64,000 nt of DNA from Hyphomonadaceae bacterium (GCA_024743315.1 JANSWU010000002.1:372001-436000); one strand, 5' to 3'. Numbered from the stretch's first letter, positions 53,188-63,365 are shown. Program-made: numbers and translations. The notes: a model not told the origin generated them from the letters alone.

Positions 53188-53781
53188 ATGTCCGAAAGCG
53201 ATACGCCCCGCAAAGCTGGTCCGCGAGGTGCCAACCGGGAGCGCATCTTGCGGGCAGCGTTGGAAATCATTTCGACCAAGGGCGTCGATAAAGTCACGCA
53301 TCGCGCAGTCGCCGCGGTCGCCGGCGTTTCACCCGGTACAACAACTTATCATTTTGCCACCCGCGAAGATCTCGTGCGGGACGCTTTTTCGCTTTATATC
53401 GATGATTATCAACGCTCTCTGGTCGAGACTCTGACGCGTCGTCCCGTCGAAGACCGGGAGGACTTCGTGCGATTTCTGGGCGGGATGACCATGCTCAGCC
53501 CGGCTCAGTCGGGTCTGGAAGCGATCGAATATGAAATGGTCCTGTTTGCCGGGCGCGATGAAGCGATGCGGATGCGCGTTGCGGCCTGGTCGCGGACGCT
53601 AGAAAGCTGGTTGTCTGACCCCTTGGAACGGCTCGGTGCCAGCCGTCCTCTGGAAGCGGCCCGCATGTTGGTCGCGCTCTCGCGTGGCAGCGAATTTGAA
53701 GTCTTGTCGCGAAGCCAGGAAATTCACCGGGAGCAGTTTGCCAGCCGGCTGAACACATTGCTCGACGCGGTCTTGCGCTAA
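53188..53781 (+). CDS. TetR family transcriptional regulator
   Basis: The 197-residue protein has an N-terminal TetR helix-turn-helix (RERILRAALEIISTKGVDKVTHRAVAAVAGVSPGTTTYHFATREDLV) and a helical ligand domain. It is divergent from plsY across 175 bp and may control that region. Ligand and operator are unknown. Its stop overlaps the convergent ruvX stop (CTAA). Confidence 0.88.
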   Translation: MSESDTPRKAGPRGANRERILRAALEIISTKGVDKVTHRAVAAVAGVSPGTTTYHFATREDLVRDAFSLYIDDYQRSLVETLTRRPVEDREDFVRFLGGMTMLSPAQSGLEAIEYEMVLFAGRDEAMRMRVAAWSRTLESWLSDPLERLGASRPLEAARMLVALSRGSEFEVLSRSQEIHREQFASRLNTLLDAVLR

Positions 53782-54239
53782 GGCGTCGCGTTCGCCAGGC
53801 GATCAAGAGCGGTTTGAAGAATAATCGCCGCCGCTGACGCATCAATTGCATCTGCCCGGCGCGCCCGGCTAAGATCCGCGGCGAGCATGACCCGTTCGGC
53901 TTCTGCGCTTGATAGGCGTTCGTCCTGAAACGCGAGCGGAATATCACGCGTCTGCAGAATGTTGTGCGCTAAAGCTTTTGCCGCCTGGACGCGAGGGCCG
54001 GCCGAACCATCGAGGTTGAGCGGCAAGCCGACGATGAGGCCGACACAGTCTCGCGCATCATAAAGTTCGAACAAACGCTGCAGCGTCGGTCGCAACTTTC
54101 GTCCGCGTGGGATGATTTCCAGCGGTGTGGCGATCATCCGCAGGCCATCGGACGCGGCGGCACCGATCGACTTTGATCCAGGATCAATGCCGAGCAATGG
54201 GCCGGTTTTGGGCAGGGCGAAAAGGTCGAGTTCAGGCAT
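53778..54239 (-). CDS. ruvX: Putative Holliday junction resolvase RuvX/YqgF
   Basis: The 153-residue RNase H-fold protein has LGIDPGSKSIGAAASD, a GLPLNLDGSAGPR loop, FQDERLSSAEAER and a late acidic motif near RRADAIDASAAA. YqgF proteins act in pre-16S rRNA processing or on junction DNA. The ATG at 54239 is preferred. It is divergent from gatC, 61 bp apart. Confidence 0.92.
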   Translation of the reverse strand: MPELDLFALPKTGPLLGIDPGSKSIGAAASDGLRMIATPLEIIPRGRKLRPTLQRLFELYDARDCVGLIVGLPLNLDGSAGPRVQAAKALAHNILQTRDIPLAFQDERLSSAEAERVMLAADLSRARRADAIDASAAAIILQTALDRLANATP

Positions 54240-54300
54240 GGGCTTGTCTTCGCGTTCACTCGCGCGTATCGGTGCGCCGGTCAATCGGAGTTGCCAGTCC

Positions 54301-54588
54301 ATGAGCGTTTCAAAAGATGATGTTCGAAAAGTTGCCCGACTCAGCCGGATTTCCGTTCCTGAGGACAAGCTGGAAACGCTTGCTGGTGAATTGACCGGCA
54401 TTATGGGCTGGATTGAACAGCTGAACGAGGTCGATATTGAGGGCGTCGAGCCGATGACGTCGGTTGTGGAAGCGAAATTGCCAATGCGCGATGATGTCGT
54501 CACGGACGGCAACATTCAGGACCAGGTGCTCGCGAACGCGCCGAAATCGGACGAAGGCTTTTTCGTCGTGCCAAAAGCGGTTGAATAA
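54301..54588 (+). CDS. gatC: Glutamyl-tRNA(Gln) amidotransferase subunit C
   Basis: The 95-residue protein has VSKDDVRKVARLSRISVPEDKLE, LNEVDIEGVEPMTSVVEAK and LANAPKSDEGFFVVPKAVE, typical of GatC, which holds GatA and GatB together. It is separated from gatA by an antisense lipoprotein gene, so it probably needs its own promoter. Confidence 0.95.
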   Translation: MSVSKDDVRKVARLSRISVPEDKLETLAGELTGIMGWIEQLNEVDIEGVEPMTSVVEAKLPMRDDVVTDGNIQDQVLANAPKSDEGFFVVPKAVE

Positions 54589-54591
54589 AAC

Positions 54592-55077
54592 CTACTTCAA
54601 CGCAGCGGTTTCCACCGCGGTCTCTTCGGCATCTTCTTCAGCTTCCTTTTCAAGCGCGTCACGATCCCACTTATAGATCGCTTTGACCCGGCAAGACTGC
54701 TGGATGCCCGTGTGACGATCGGGGCCAAAGGCGCTGTCGAAGGCGAAGATTCGATCGCCTTTCGTGAGACAGGCGCCAAACGAGTCAATGGCCAAAGACT
54801 GGGCCCAGTCGAGATCGAAACACCCAGGGAAGGTCTCAACCAGATAACGATCGCCACCTTCGCGGACGACGACGGCGCGCTTCGTGGTCAGACCGAAACT
54901 GTCAATCTGACTGGCGAAGCAAACTTTATCAACTTGTTCTCCACGCCTCGGATCGCCTTCAAACACTTGCGCTGCGCGGTCCTTTTCCCGGGCTTCCAAT
55001 TGTTCGGGGGTGGTCGCGGTTGCACAGGCCGAAACAACAAACAACATGGCGGCGAAAGCGATGCGGTGGGACAACAT
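54592..55077 (-). CDS. DUF6491-like lipoprotein
   Basis: The 161-residue protein has a signal with lipobox VVSACA (Cys about 18) and a Cys/aromatic-rich body: KVCFASQIDSF, GCFDLDWAQSLAIDSFGACL, CRVKAIYKW. This resembles DUF6491, a family of small lipoproteins. It is antisense to and inserted between gatC and gatA, with only 3 bp to the gatC stop. Confidence 0.72.
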   Translation of the reverse strand: MLSHRIAFAAMLFVVSACATATTPEQLEAREKDRAAQVFEGDPRRGEQVDKVCFASQIDSFGLTTKRAVVVREGGDRYLVETFPGCFDLDWAQSLAIDSFGACLTKGDRIFAFDSAFGPDRHTGIQQSCRVKAIYKWDRDALEKEAEEDAEETAVETAALK

Positions 55078-55255
55078 GACAGCTCCTAGATTTGTGTTTG
55101 AGTATATAGCGGTTTTGACGCTGACCTAATCAAATCATAGTGACCCTGAACGCTTTGCAACGATGAATGGTAAACAACGGCGTTTAAGGCTTGTATTTAA
55201 CCGGCAAGGCGGCATACGAAGGCGCCTGAGAATTGATCTGAATACAGGAGCTCGC

Positions 55256-56731
55256 ATGAGCGATCTCACCAAACTGACCCTAACGAGCGCGCTTTCCGGA
55301 TTGGATCGCGGCGACTTTTCTTCGGTTGAGCTGACACAGGCCTTTATTGATGCGATCGAAGCCTCGAATGAGACACTGAATGCCTATGTCGTCAAAACGC
55401 CGGATCAGGCGCTTGAGATGGCCAAAGCCTCTGACGCGCGGCGCAGCGCTGGCGAAGACGGTCGCTTGGATGGCGCGCCGCTCGGCGTCAAAGATCTGTA
55501 TTGCACCAAAGGCGTCCGCACGACGGCCTGTTCCAATATCCTGGGCGAATTCACGCCGACTTATGAAAGCACGGTCACCCAAAACCTTTGGGATGAGGGT
55601 GCAGTGATGCTCGGTAAGCTCAATATGGACGAGTTTGCCATGGGCTCTTCGAACGAGACGTCCCGCTTTGGTCCGCCGTCTAATCCGTGGCGTCGGTCGG
55701 GCAGCAATGCAACGCTGACCGCGGGCGGATCTTCGGGCGGATCGGCGACGGCGGTGGCCGCCGACATCTGCCTCGCCGCGACCGCATCGGATACAGGCGG
55801 CTCGATCCGTCAGCCAGCCGCGTTCACAGGCACGGTCGGGATCAAACCCACCTATGGCCGCGCCTCGCGCTATGGCATGGTGGCGTTTGCAAGCTCGCTC
55901 GATCAGGCCGGGCCAATCGCCAAAACCGTGACCGATGCGGCCCTGCTGACCGAGATCATGTGCTCGCACGATGACAAGGATTCAACGTCGCTGAATGTCG
56001 AGACACCGGATTGGGTCTCCGAAGTCGGCAGAGGCGTGAAGGGCATGAAAATCGGTGTGCCGAAAGAGTATCGCGTCGAGGGCATGCCGGACGAGATTGA
56101 GAAACTCTGGCAACAGGGTATTGATTGGCTGAAAGCCATGGGCGCGGAAATCGTCGACGTCTCGCTGCCGCACACAAAATATGCGCTTCCAGCCTATTAC
56201 ATTGTGGCGCCAGCCGAAGCTTCCTCCAACCTCGCCCGCTATGACGGCATGCGCTATGGCGCGCGGCAGGACGGCGATGGCCTGATCGGCACCTATGAGG
56301 GCACCCGCGCTTCCGGGTTTGGCGCAGAAGTTCAACGCCGCCTGATGATCGGCACCTATGTGCTCTCATCCGGCTATTATGATGCCTATTACTTGCGCGC
56401 TCAAAAGGTCCGGACGCGCATTCTGCAGGACTTTCAGACGGTGTTTGCCGATGTTGACGCGCTCCTGACCCCGACCTGTCCGAGCGCCGCCTTTGCTTAT
56501 GGTGAGAAGACCGATGATCCGGTGCAAATGTATTTGAACGACATTTTCACGGTGACCGCGAATCTCGCGGGCTTGCCGGGCATTTCGGTGCCTGCGGGCG
56601 TCGACAATGATGGTCTTCCGCTTGGCTTGCAGGTGATTGGCAAAGCGCTCGACGAAGCGGCCTGCTTCCGGGTCGCTGGCGCGATTGAAGATGCGGCTGG
56701 TTTTGCCGCGAAACCGGAGAAGTGGTGGTAG
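55256..56731 (+). CDS. gatA: Glutamyl-tRNA(Gln) amidotransferase subunit A
   Basis: The 491-residue amidase supplies ammonia for converting Glu-tRNA(Gln) to Gln-tRNA(Gln). The Lys-Ser-Ser triad is present in [21 protein letters not shown] and [13 protein letters not shown]. The ATG at 55256 has AGGAG upstream; earlier in-frame starts lack similarity. A small membrane gene separates it from gatB. Confidence 0.97.
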   Translation: MSDLTKLTLTSALSGLDRGDFSSVELTQAFIDAIEASNETLNAYVVKTPDQALEMAKASDARRSAGEDGRLDGAPLGVKDLYCTKGVRTTACSNILGEFTPTYESTVTQNLWDEGAVMLGKLNMDEFAMGSSNETSRFGPPSNPWRRSGSNATLTAGGSSGGSATAVAADICLAATASDTGGSIRQPAAFTGTVGIKPTYGRASRYGMVAFASSLDQAGPIAKTVTDAALLTEIMCSHDDKDSTSLNVETPDWVSEVGRGVKGMKIGVPKEYRVEGMPDEIEKLWQQGIDWLKAMGAEIVDVSLPHTKYALPAYYIVAPAEASSNLARYDGMRYGARQDGDGLIGTYEGTRASGFGAEVQRRLMIGTYVLSSGYYDAYYLRAQKVRTRILQDFQTVFADVDALLTPTCPSAAFAYGEKTDDPVQMYLNDIFTVTANLAGLPGISVPAGVDNDGLPLGLQVIGKALDEAACFRVAGAIEDAAGFAAKPEKWW

Positions 56732-56740
56732 CGTGACGCG

Positions 56741-57088
56741 ATGAGCCGACGCTTTCTCCTTCTCTCCGGCGGGGCCTTCGTCATCAGTGTGAGCCTTATT
56801 CTGCTCACCGCTTATGGCGTCGGGGCTGATCCGTTCCATCCGCGCTCGCGGCATATCTGGGCGCTGTCCTTGGTCGCAGCCGCCTATGCCTCGGTTCGGG
56901 CGGCGATGGTGATTGGCAAGTTCCTCGATGCGCGCAATGGCGAAGGCGAGTCGGTCTTGCATGGCCTGTTCGGCAAAAAGGAACACGCCATAGACCGACG
57001 CCTCGCGGAGCGGCGGGCCCGGCTTGAAGCGGCGAATAAGCGCGCTAAACAAACTGACGAAACGAACAAGGAAACAGGCGATGAGTGA
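56741..57088 (+). CDS. Small membrane protein between gatA and gatB
   Basis: The 115-residue protein has two hydrophobic segments (about 4-25 and 42-58) and a charged C-terminal coil ([20 protein letters not shown]). I do not recognise a named family. It starts 9 bp after gatA and overlaps gatB by 8 bp, so it is translated with the amidotransferase genes. Confidence 0.7.
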   Translation: MSRRFLLLSGGAFVISVSLILLTAYGVGADPFHPRSRHIWALSLVAAAYASVRAAMVIGKFLDARNGEGESVLHGLFGKKEHAIDRRLAERRARLEAANKRAKQTDETNKETGDE

Positions 57089-58592
57089 TCGTCCGACATA
57101 TACGCTCAAAGGCGATACTGGAGACTGGGAAGTCGTACTCGGGCTGGAAGTCCACGCGCAAGTGGCCTCAAATGCGAAATTGTTTTCTGGCGCCTCGACC
57201 CAGTTTGGGGCTGAGCCGAACCAGAATGTATCCCTCGTTGATGCAGCGATGCCGGGCATGTTGCCTGTGATCAATAAGTTCTGTGTCGAACAAGCGGTAA
57301 AGACCGGCCTTGGTTTGAATGCACAAATCAACAAATATTCGCGTTTTGACCGCAAGAATTACTTCTATCCCGACCTGCCGCAGGGCTATCAGATCAGCCA
57401 GTTTGCTCATCCGATCGTCGGGGAAGGCGAGATTGAGGTGGATGTCGAGCCGTCGCATGGCGATCCGGCCTATACCTTCTCGGCGCGAATCGAGCGGCTA
57501 CACCTGGAACAGGATGCTGGCAAATCGATCCACGATATGGATCCGAGCGCGACTTATGTCGACCTGAACCGGTCTGGCGTGGCGTTGATGGAAATCGTGT
57601 CCAAGCCGGATATTCGCTCGCCTCTGGAAGCCGCCTCATACGTCAAGAAGCTGAAGTCAATCGTGGTTGCCCTCGGCACGTGTGACGGCGACATGGAGAA
57701 GGGCAATCTGCGCGCCGACGTGAATGTCTCCATCTGCAAGCCTGGGGCCTATGAAAAGTTTCGCGAGACTGGCGATTTCGGCCATCTCGGCACGCGTTGC
57801 GAGATCAAGAACATGAACTCGTTCCGCTTCATCCAGGCGGCCATCGAGTATGAAGCCCGGCGCCAAATTGAAATTGTGGAAGGCGGCGGCACGGTTGATC
57901 AGGAGACACGCCTCTACGATCCCGACAAGGGCGAAACCCGGAGCATGCGTTCGAAAGAGGACGCACACGATTACCGCTACTTCCCAGATCCGGACTTGTT
58001 GCCGCTGGAAATTGATGACGCCTTCATTGAGGGCATCAAGGTCAATCTGCCCGAGCTGCCGGACCAGAAGCGCGCCCGATTTGAAAGCGAGTATGGCCTA
58101 TCGCGCTATGATGCCGGCGTGCTGACCGCCGATGCCGAAAGTGCAGACTTCTATGAGACGGTGGCGAAGGGGCGTGACTCCAAGCTTGCGGCCAATTGGG
58201 TGACGCAGGAATTGTTCGGCTATCTCAACAAGGCCGAGCTAGAGCTTTCAGAAAGTCCAGTCTCGGCCGTACAATTGGGCGGTCTGATCGACCTGATCAG
58301 CTCGGACGTGATCTCCGGCAAGATCGCCAAGGACGTCTTCCAGCGCATGATTGAGGGCGAAGGTGACCCGGCCGACATTGTTGAAAAACATGGCTTGAAA
58401 CAGGTCACCGATACCGGCGCGATTGAAGCGATCATTGATCAGGTCATCGCCGCCAATCCGGACCAGGCGGCCGCGGTCAAAGAGAAGCCGAAGTCCATGG
58501 GATGGTTTGTCGGCCAGGTGATGAAAGCGTCTGGTGGCAAGGCCAATCCGCAAGCGGTCAACAAGATCCTGCGCGAGAAGCTCGGGCTTTAG
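57081..58592 (+). CDS. gatB: Asp/Glu-tRNA amidotransferase subunit B
   Basis: The 503-residue subunit binds the mischarged tRNA and its kinase site activates the Glu side chain. Marks are [58 protein letters not shown] and [17 protein letters not shown], plus the C-terminal YqeY-like [18 protein letters not shown]. It overlaps the HIT gene stop by 4 bp. Confidence 0.97.
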   Translation: MSDRPTYTLKGDTGDWEVVLGLEVHAQVASNAKLFSGASTQFGAEPNQNVSLVDAAMPGMLPVINKFCVEQAVKTGLGLNAQINKYSRFDRKNYFYPDLPQGYQISQFAHPIVGEGEIEVDVEPSHGDPAYTFSARIERLHLEQDAGKSIHDMDPSATYVDLNRSGVALMEIVSKPDIRSPLEAASYVKKLKSIVVALGTCDGDMEKGNLRADVNVSICKPGAYEKFRETGDFGHLGTRCEIKNMNSFRFIQAAIEYEARRQIEIVEGGGTVDQETRLYDPDKGETRSMRSKEDAHDYRYFPDPDLLPLEIDDAFIEGIKVNLPELPDQKRARFESEYGLSRYDAGVLTADAESADFYETVAKGRDSKLAANWVTQELFGYLNKAELELSESPVSAVQLGGLIDLISSDVISGKIAKDVFQRMIEGEGDPADIVEKHGLKQVTDTGAIEAIIDQVIAANPDQAAAVKEKPKSMGWFVGQVMKASGGKANPQAVNKILREKLGL

Positions 58593-59026
58593 CCCAACTT
58601 TGCGCGAATCTTGTCCGCGATCGCTTGCAACTCTCCCATATCCGCCATCTGCCCGGCCGCATGACCGGCAAGGCCTTTGTCTTTCCAGCGCGGGATAATG
58701 TGGAAGTGCAGGTGGAAAACGGTCTGACCGGCTGGCGCGCCATTGAACTGCGTGACCACAACGCCATCTGGCGTCATGGCTTTTTCGACCGCGCGCGCTA
58801 CGGTTTGAACCCGTTCCATATAAGCGCCGAGCTTTAGGGTCGGCATGTCGAGGAAATTGCGGGCCTGGACATGTTTCGGTACGACCAGTGTGTGACCCTC
58901 TGATTGCGGAAACACATCCATGAAGGCCAGTGCGATCTCGTCTTCATAGACTTTCACGCTCGGCATATCGCCGCGCAGGATTTTGGCGAAGATATTGTCG
59001 GGGTCATAGTCGGCATGAAGGGTCAT
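58589..59026 (-). CDS. HIT family hydrolase
   Basis: The 145-residue protein has the histidine triad [11 protein letters not shown] (H-x-H-x-H) and the opening [20 protein letters not shown], so it cleaves nucleoside phosphoramidates or similar. Its ATG overlaps the stop of the DUF2007-like gene (ATGA). Confidence 0.93.
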   Translation of the reverse strand: MTLHADYDPDNIFAKILRGDMPSVKVYEDEIALAFMDVFPQSEGHTLVVPKHVQARNFLDMPTLKLGAYMERVQTVARAVEKAMTPDGVVVTQFNGAPAGQTVFHLHFHIIPRWKDKGLAGHAAGQMADMGELQAIADKIRAKLG

Positions 59027-59571
59027 GAGGGGTCCTTACTCTGGTTGTTGGTTCGAGTGTTAGTCAACTCCCACAGCAAGATAAACACGATCAGAAAAAC
59101 GAGTATCCATCCGTTTGTCCCGCTTGCTTCAGGGACTGCGGCAGAACCATAATAGGGTTCCACATAGAAAAACTCATTCGGTGGTGGGTCGAACCAACCG
59201 GCCGGAATGATCGTCGCCAGCCACATGAAGATGAGAAGTACCGGAATGTCGATGATCCCGACATAGATCAACAACATGGAAATGGCTGTCCATCGTCGCG
59301 TTTTTACGGGCGCGTCAAAAGGGCCGAACATCTCGTCCAAAGTTTCTTCCGCAGCACCAGCGTGTTCGATGATAATCTCTTTTGAACGTTCAAATTGTGA
59401 ATTGGGTACGCGGATTTGAATCCCACCTAGGGCGGAAACACTGCCCCAATCAATTGTGGCATGATTGGCATTATCGATGCTGCTCAGCACGCCGGAACTG
59501 CGCAGCAATCCGTCGACAATATAGGCTTCGCTCAGCGTTGCGCAGCGTCGGATGATGGCGGTCTTGGTCAC
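59023..59571 (-). CDS. DUF2007-like membrane protein
   Basis: The 182-residue protein begins with a DUF2007-type signalling module (about 1-75, ATLSEAYIVDGLLRSSGV, GGIQIRVPNSQFERSKEI), then two membrane helices (about 97-123 and 152-170). The N-terminal module is thought to sense or bind a ligand in related proteins. Overlaps on both sides by ATGA tie it to DUF482 and HIT genes. Confidence 0.72.
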   Translation of the reverse strand: MTKTAIIRRCATLSEAYIVDGLLRSSGVLSSIDNANHATIDWGSVSALGGIQIRVPNSQFERSKEIIIEHAGAAEETLDEMFGPFDAPVKTRRWTAISMLLIYVGIIDIPVLLIFMWLATIIPAGWFDPPPNEFFYVEPYYGSAAVPEASGTNGWILVFLIVFILLWELTNTRTNNQSKDPS

Positions 59572-60731
59572 TCGGATTTCTTAAAGGGCGTACGCTTTTG
59601 CAAATAGGATGATTCATGTTCCACGGCTTGGCGCTCGCGTTCGAGATAGTGATCAATCGCATCGCGCAGGCCCTTATGGGCGATCCAATGGGCAGAATAG
59701 GTCGTCACAGGCACATAGCCGCGCGCCAGCTTGTGCCCACCCTGGGCGCCGGCCTCGACCGTAGAGAGGCCATGGGCGATGGCATAATCGATGGCCTGAT
59801 AATAACAGGTCTCAAAATGCAGGAAGGGGCGGGGGTCTGTGCAGCCCCAGTAACGGCCATACAGCGTGTCTGACCCGATCAGGTTTAGCGCCCCGGCAAT
59901 CGGCACGTCGTCGTCATAGGCGAGGATGAGCAGGATCTTATCCGCCATGCGCTCACCAAGCAGCGAGAACGTATCGCGGTTCAAATAGGGATACCCCCAT
60001 TTGCGCGACCCCGTGTCCATATAGAACTCGAAAAACGCGTCCCAATGGTGTTCTTTGATCGCATCGCCGGTGAGATGCTTAAAGCTCAGGCCGGCCTGCG
60101 CCTTGGCGCGTTCTTTGCGCAAATTCTTGCGTTTCGCAGACGATAGTGCGGCAAGGAAATCATCAAAATTCTGATAGCTGTCATTGCTCCAGTGAAATTG
60201 TTGATCTGTCCGAATGAGAAGGCCCGTTTCATCCATTAGCGCCGCAAAGTCTGGCTCGATGAAATTGATGTGGAGCGAGGAAAAGTCATTCTGCACCGCG
60301 ACTTGCAGGGCGGCTGAAAGAAGGGCGTTGCGCAAGCGATCCTGGTCCGGTCCTGGCGTCAGCAGGAAGCGGCGCCCGGTTACTGGTGTGAAGGGCACGG
60401 CGCTGAGCAATTTCGGGAAATAATTCCCACCAGCGCGTTCATAAGCATCGGCCCAGCTATGGTCGAAGACAAACTCTCCCTGGCTGTGGGTCTTGGCGTA
60501 AAGCGGCATCGCCGCAAGCAGCTCATTGCCAGGGCCTTCGACAAGGATGTGGCAGGGCGACCAACCGGTCTCCGGCCGCGCGGCGCCAGAGGATTCGAGC
60601 GCTTCCAGAAATTCCCAGCTCAGGAACGGATCATAAGGCAGGCCGGGCGGATTCGCGACCTTGTTCCAGGCATCGGGCGAAACATCGCTCAAGGCGGTGA
60701 TGATGCGCGCTTTGAAAACTGTTTCGTCCAT
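59568..60731 (-). CDS. DUF482/GNAT-like (FemAB superfamily) protein
   Basis: The 387-residue protein matches DUF482: PYDPFLSWEFLEALESSG, DHSWADAYERAGGNYFPKLLSAVPFTPVTGRRFL, NFDDFLAALSSAKRKNLRKERAKA, RYWGCTDPRPFLHFETCYYQAIDYAI and EAGAQGGHKLARGY. The fold is N-acyltransferase-like; substrate unknown. It starts the DUF482-DUF2007-HIT operon. Confidence 0.9.
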   Translation of the reverse strand: MDETVFKARIITALSDVSPDAWNKVANPPGLPYDPFLSWEFLEALESSGAARPETGWSPCHILVEGPGNELLAAMPLYAKTHSQGEFVFDHSWADAYERAGGNYFPKLLSAVPFTPVTGRRFLLTPGPDQDRLRNALLSAALQVAVQNDFSSLHINFIEPDFAALMDETGLLIRTDQQFHWSNDSYQNFDDFLAALSSAKRKNLRKERAKAQAGLSFKHLTGDAIKEHHWDAFFEFYMDTGSRKWGYPYLNRDTFSLLGERMADKILLILAYDDDVPIAGALNLIGSDTLYGRYWGCTDPRPFLHFETCYYQAIDYAIAHGLSTVEAGAQGGHKLARGYVPVTTYSAHWIAHKGLRDAIDHYLERERQAVEHESSYLQKRTPFKKSE

Positions 60732-60737
60732 ACGCTC

Positions 60738-61493
60738 TTATCTATTCAGAATAAGGCGTTTTGCGAGCCCTGGATCAAATCCTTCGAAAATTTGACTGTC
60801 GGTGACGCCGGACAGGTCACGACACTGCGCTTCGGATTTGACCGTCCAGGTCACCAGCGGTTGGTTCGATCGCGCCGCTTGAAGACTTGGATTGGCGGCA
60901 TCATCGGTGTGACATGCAAAATAGTCGACTTTGGATTTTGCGATACGGGTCAGGTCCTCAGACCGGTCGCCATTGGATAATGAAATCAACTGACCGCGCA
61001 TAATAGTCATCGGCACTGAGGCAACTGCCCGTGCCGAAAAACTCATCATTGCGGCGCACCCTTTATGGGTGTCGATCAATGTGGCAACCCGCGCCGCGAA
61101 GGCGGCAGGATCCGTGCTGCCATCGATTTTGAGCTCACATAGCAGTGGAAGATGATCAGGCCAGACATCCAAAAGCGCTTTCAGATCGATGATTTCGCCA
61201 CCACCCTTAAGCGGCAGCCCAATGAGGTCTTCGGATGTGCGTGCTTCGACGACGCCGGATTGATCGGTCATTCGGTCGAGCAACGGGTCATGGAAAATTA
61301 TCGGTGCGCCGTCAGCAGCGGGCCTGACGTCAAACTCTATTCCGAGCCCGTGCTCGGCTGCCAATAAAAAGGCTTCGAGACTGTTTTCGGAGGGACCAGT
61401 CTTGCGCCACAAGCCGCGATGGGCATAGGCAAAGGCCGCGAGTTCAAACCGCTCAGCCAATCTCGAACACGCCGTCCACTTCCACCGCAACAC
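60738..61493 (-). CDS. Glycerophosphodiester phosphodiesterase
   Basis: The 251-residue TIM-barrel enzyme hydrolyses glycerophosphodiesters. It has AYAHRGLWRKTGPSENSLEAF, the metal-binding GIEFDVRPAADGAPIIFHDPLLDR and CELKIDG. The start is uncertain: GTG at 61493 is the longest, overlapping ridA by 41 bp, while TTG at 61460 sits on the ridA stop and better fits the family N-terminus. Confidence 0.88.
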   Translation of the reverse strand: MLRWKWTACSRLAERFELAAFAYAHRGLWRKTGPSENSLEAFLLAAEHGLGIEFDVRPAADGAPIIFHDPLLDRMTDQSGVVEARTSEDLIGLPLKGGGEIIDLKALLDVWPDHLPLLCELKIDGSTDPAAFAARVATLIDTHKGCAAMMSFSARAVASVPMTIMRGQLISLSNGDRSEDLTRIAKSKVDYFACHTDDAANPSLQAARSNQPLVTWTVKSEAQCRDLSGVTDSQIFEGFDPGLAKRLILNR

Positions 61494-61911
61494 CTAGTGG
61501 CAAGACCGGGCTCGCCACCGCAGAGCGGGCGTGCCGTCCGGCCTCGCCGAAAACATCTACCATGAGATCCGAGCAGCCATTGATGACCTGGGGGATCTGT
61601 TCGAAATCCGGGTGTGCATTGACGAAGCCGCCGAGCTTCACCACGCGTTTGAGCTTGGACAAGTCGCCGAGGGCGGCTTTGCATTGTGCAATCAGATTAA
61701 TGCCGCACAACCGCGCCGCAGCCTGGCCTTGCTCCAGGGTCATGTCTTCACCGAGGCGTCCTTTCACGAGACCGTCAGGGCCCGCGCTGACCTGCCCTGA
61801 AACATAAAGCTGAGACCCGCTGATCACAAAGGGTACATAATTCGCGACCGCAGCCATGGGCTGAGGCAGGGTGATGCCAAGTTCGGTGAGACGGGACTCA
61901 GGTGTCGACAT
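61453..61911 (-). CDS. RidA family protein
   Basis: The 152-residue protein has YVPFVISGSQLYVSGQVSAGPDG, AARLCGINLIAQCKAALGDL and VVKLGGFVNAHPDFEQIPQVINGCSDLMVDVFGEAGRHARSAV, as in RidA/YjgF enamine deaminases. The Arg near RHARSA that binds the carboxylate is present. It precedes the phosphodiesterase gene and follows dinB by 59 bp. Confidence 0.92.
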   Translation of the reverse strand: MSTPESRLTELGITLPQPMAAVANYVPFVISGSQLYVSGQVSAGPDGLVKGRLGEDMTLEQGQAAARLCGINLIAQCKAALGDLSKLKRVVKLGGFVNAHPDFEQIPQVINGCSDLMVDVFGEAGRHARSAVASPVLPLGVAVEVDGVFEIG

Positions 61912-61970
61912 GAAAAACGCTCCTTGATTTCGCGTGTGCTAGCGCGTTCGAGGGCGGTAGGGCAAGCGCG

Positions 61971-63266
61971 TCAAGTCTTCGGGCGCTTCTGCGCCGCGAG
62001 CCGGATGGCTCGACCCGTAACCACCGAGGCGTCGCCGAACTTGGATCGCGCGGCATCGCTGGCGCGTTCTGCCTTGGCCCGCTTCTCAACACTTGGATCG
62101 ACTAGGTCGCGGGCATCCCATCGGGCATCCTGGAGGTGAGACAGTCCGACGCCAATCAGACGATACGCCTTGCCGCCAAGTGTCTCTTTCTTGAGCAAGG
62201 GTTTGGTCACCCGGAACAGCGCATTGGCGAGATTGGTAGGTGTGGCAAGTGTGATCGAACGGGTGATTGTGCGAAAGTCCTTCGATTTCAGTTTCAAGAT
62301 CACCGTCGAGCCTTCAATATTATGACGCTTGGCCCGCAAGGCGGTTTCTTCGCAAACTTGCCAGAGGCGATCTTCGAGCAGGTCGTAGGCTGCAATATCA
62401 TCATTGAATGTACGCTCAGCAGAGACTGATTTTCGAACGCCATCAGTGCGGACCGGGCGATTATCGATGCCTTGCGCGCGTTGGTGCAACCAGAGCCCGG
62501 TTTCGCCATAGCGGCGTATAAGCTCACGGCTCTCGCTGACCTGTAGGTCGCCGACGAGGCGATAGCCATCGCGTTCAAGCTTTTTTGCGAGCTGTTTGCC
62601 GACACCGTGTAGATAACCAACGGGCTTATCGGCAAGGAAACCGACGGCTTCCGATTTCGCGATGACCGCAAAACCGCGGGGCTTGTCCATTTCGCTCGCC
62701 GTTTTGGCGAGGAATTTATTCTCAGACAGACCAATCGAGATCGTAATCCCAACATCCCGTTCAACCTCACGGGCGAGTTTGCTCAAGGACATGGCCGGAA
62801 AGGCACCGCTGAGCCGGGTCGTGCCGGAAAGATCGAGAAACCCCTCATCGACGCTCAGCATCTGCACTTTTGGCGTCAGTGCTTCGAATTTTTCCCGAAT
62901 CTGTCTGGACGCGGCGGAATAGGCCTCGCGACGCGGTTTGACCACGACCGCTTCCGGGCAGGCTTTCAGGGCTTTGAACATCGGCATGGCAGAGCGCACA
63001 CCGTTCAAGCGCGCGAGATAGCAACAGGTCGCGACGACACCGCGTTTGCCGCCGCCCACAATGACGGGCTTGTCTTTCAGCTCCGGATGATCGCGTTTCT
63101 CGATCGCCGCGAAAAAGGCGTCGCAATCAATGTGCGCAATGGACAAGGTTTCCAGTTCTGGATGTGAGACGATGCGATAAGATCCACAGGCAGGGCAGGT
63201 TTCGACCGTTTCGGAGACGTGAACGTCGCAGTCTCGGCACAGAGAGGGCATATCTGTTCCTGCCAT
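61971..63266 (-). CDS. dinB: DNA polymerase IV with N-terminal zinc ribbon
   Basis: The 431-residue Y-family polymerase has SIAHIDCDAFFAAIEKRDHPEL, YSAASRQIREKFEALTP, the catalytic SVDEGFLDL and KFLAKTASEMDKPRG. An extra 35-residue N-terminus carries two C-x2-C pairs (CRDC, CPAC), a zinc ribbon absent from enterobacterial DinB. Starts are possible at 63266 or at an in-frame ATG 15 bp further in (63251). The canonical C-terminal clamp motif is not clear. Confidence 0.94.
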   Translation of the reverse strand: MAGTDMPSLCRDCDVHVSETVETCPACGSYRIVSHPELETLSIAHIDCDAFFAAIEKRDHPELKDKPVIVGGGKRGVVATCCYLARLNGVRSAMPMFKALKACPEAVVVKPRREAYSAASRQIREKFEALTPKVQMLSVDEGFLDLSGTTRLSGAFPAMSLSKLAREVERDVGITISIGLSENKFLAKTASEMDKPRGFAVIAKSEAVGFLADKPVGYLHGVGKQLAKKLERDGYRLVGDLQVSESRELIRRYGETGLWLHQRAQGIDNRPVRTDGVRKSVSAERTFNDDIAAYDLLEDRLWQVCEETALRAKRHNIEGSTVILKLKSKDFRTITRSITLATPTNLANALFRVTKPLLKKETLGGKAYRLIGVGLSHLQDARWDARDLVDPSVEKRAKAERASDAARSKFGDASVVTGRAIRLAAQKRPKT

Positions 63267-63365
63267 GTTCCGCCAAATGAGGCAAATGGAAAAGAATCGT
63301 TAACGAACGTTACGCTAAACAGAATCAGGGCAAACCGAGGCCCGTGATGATTCGGAATCGAACGC

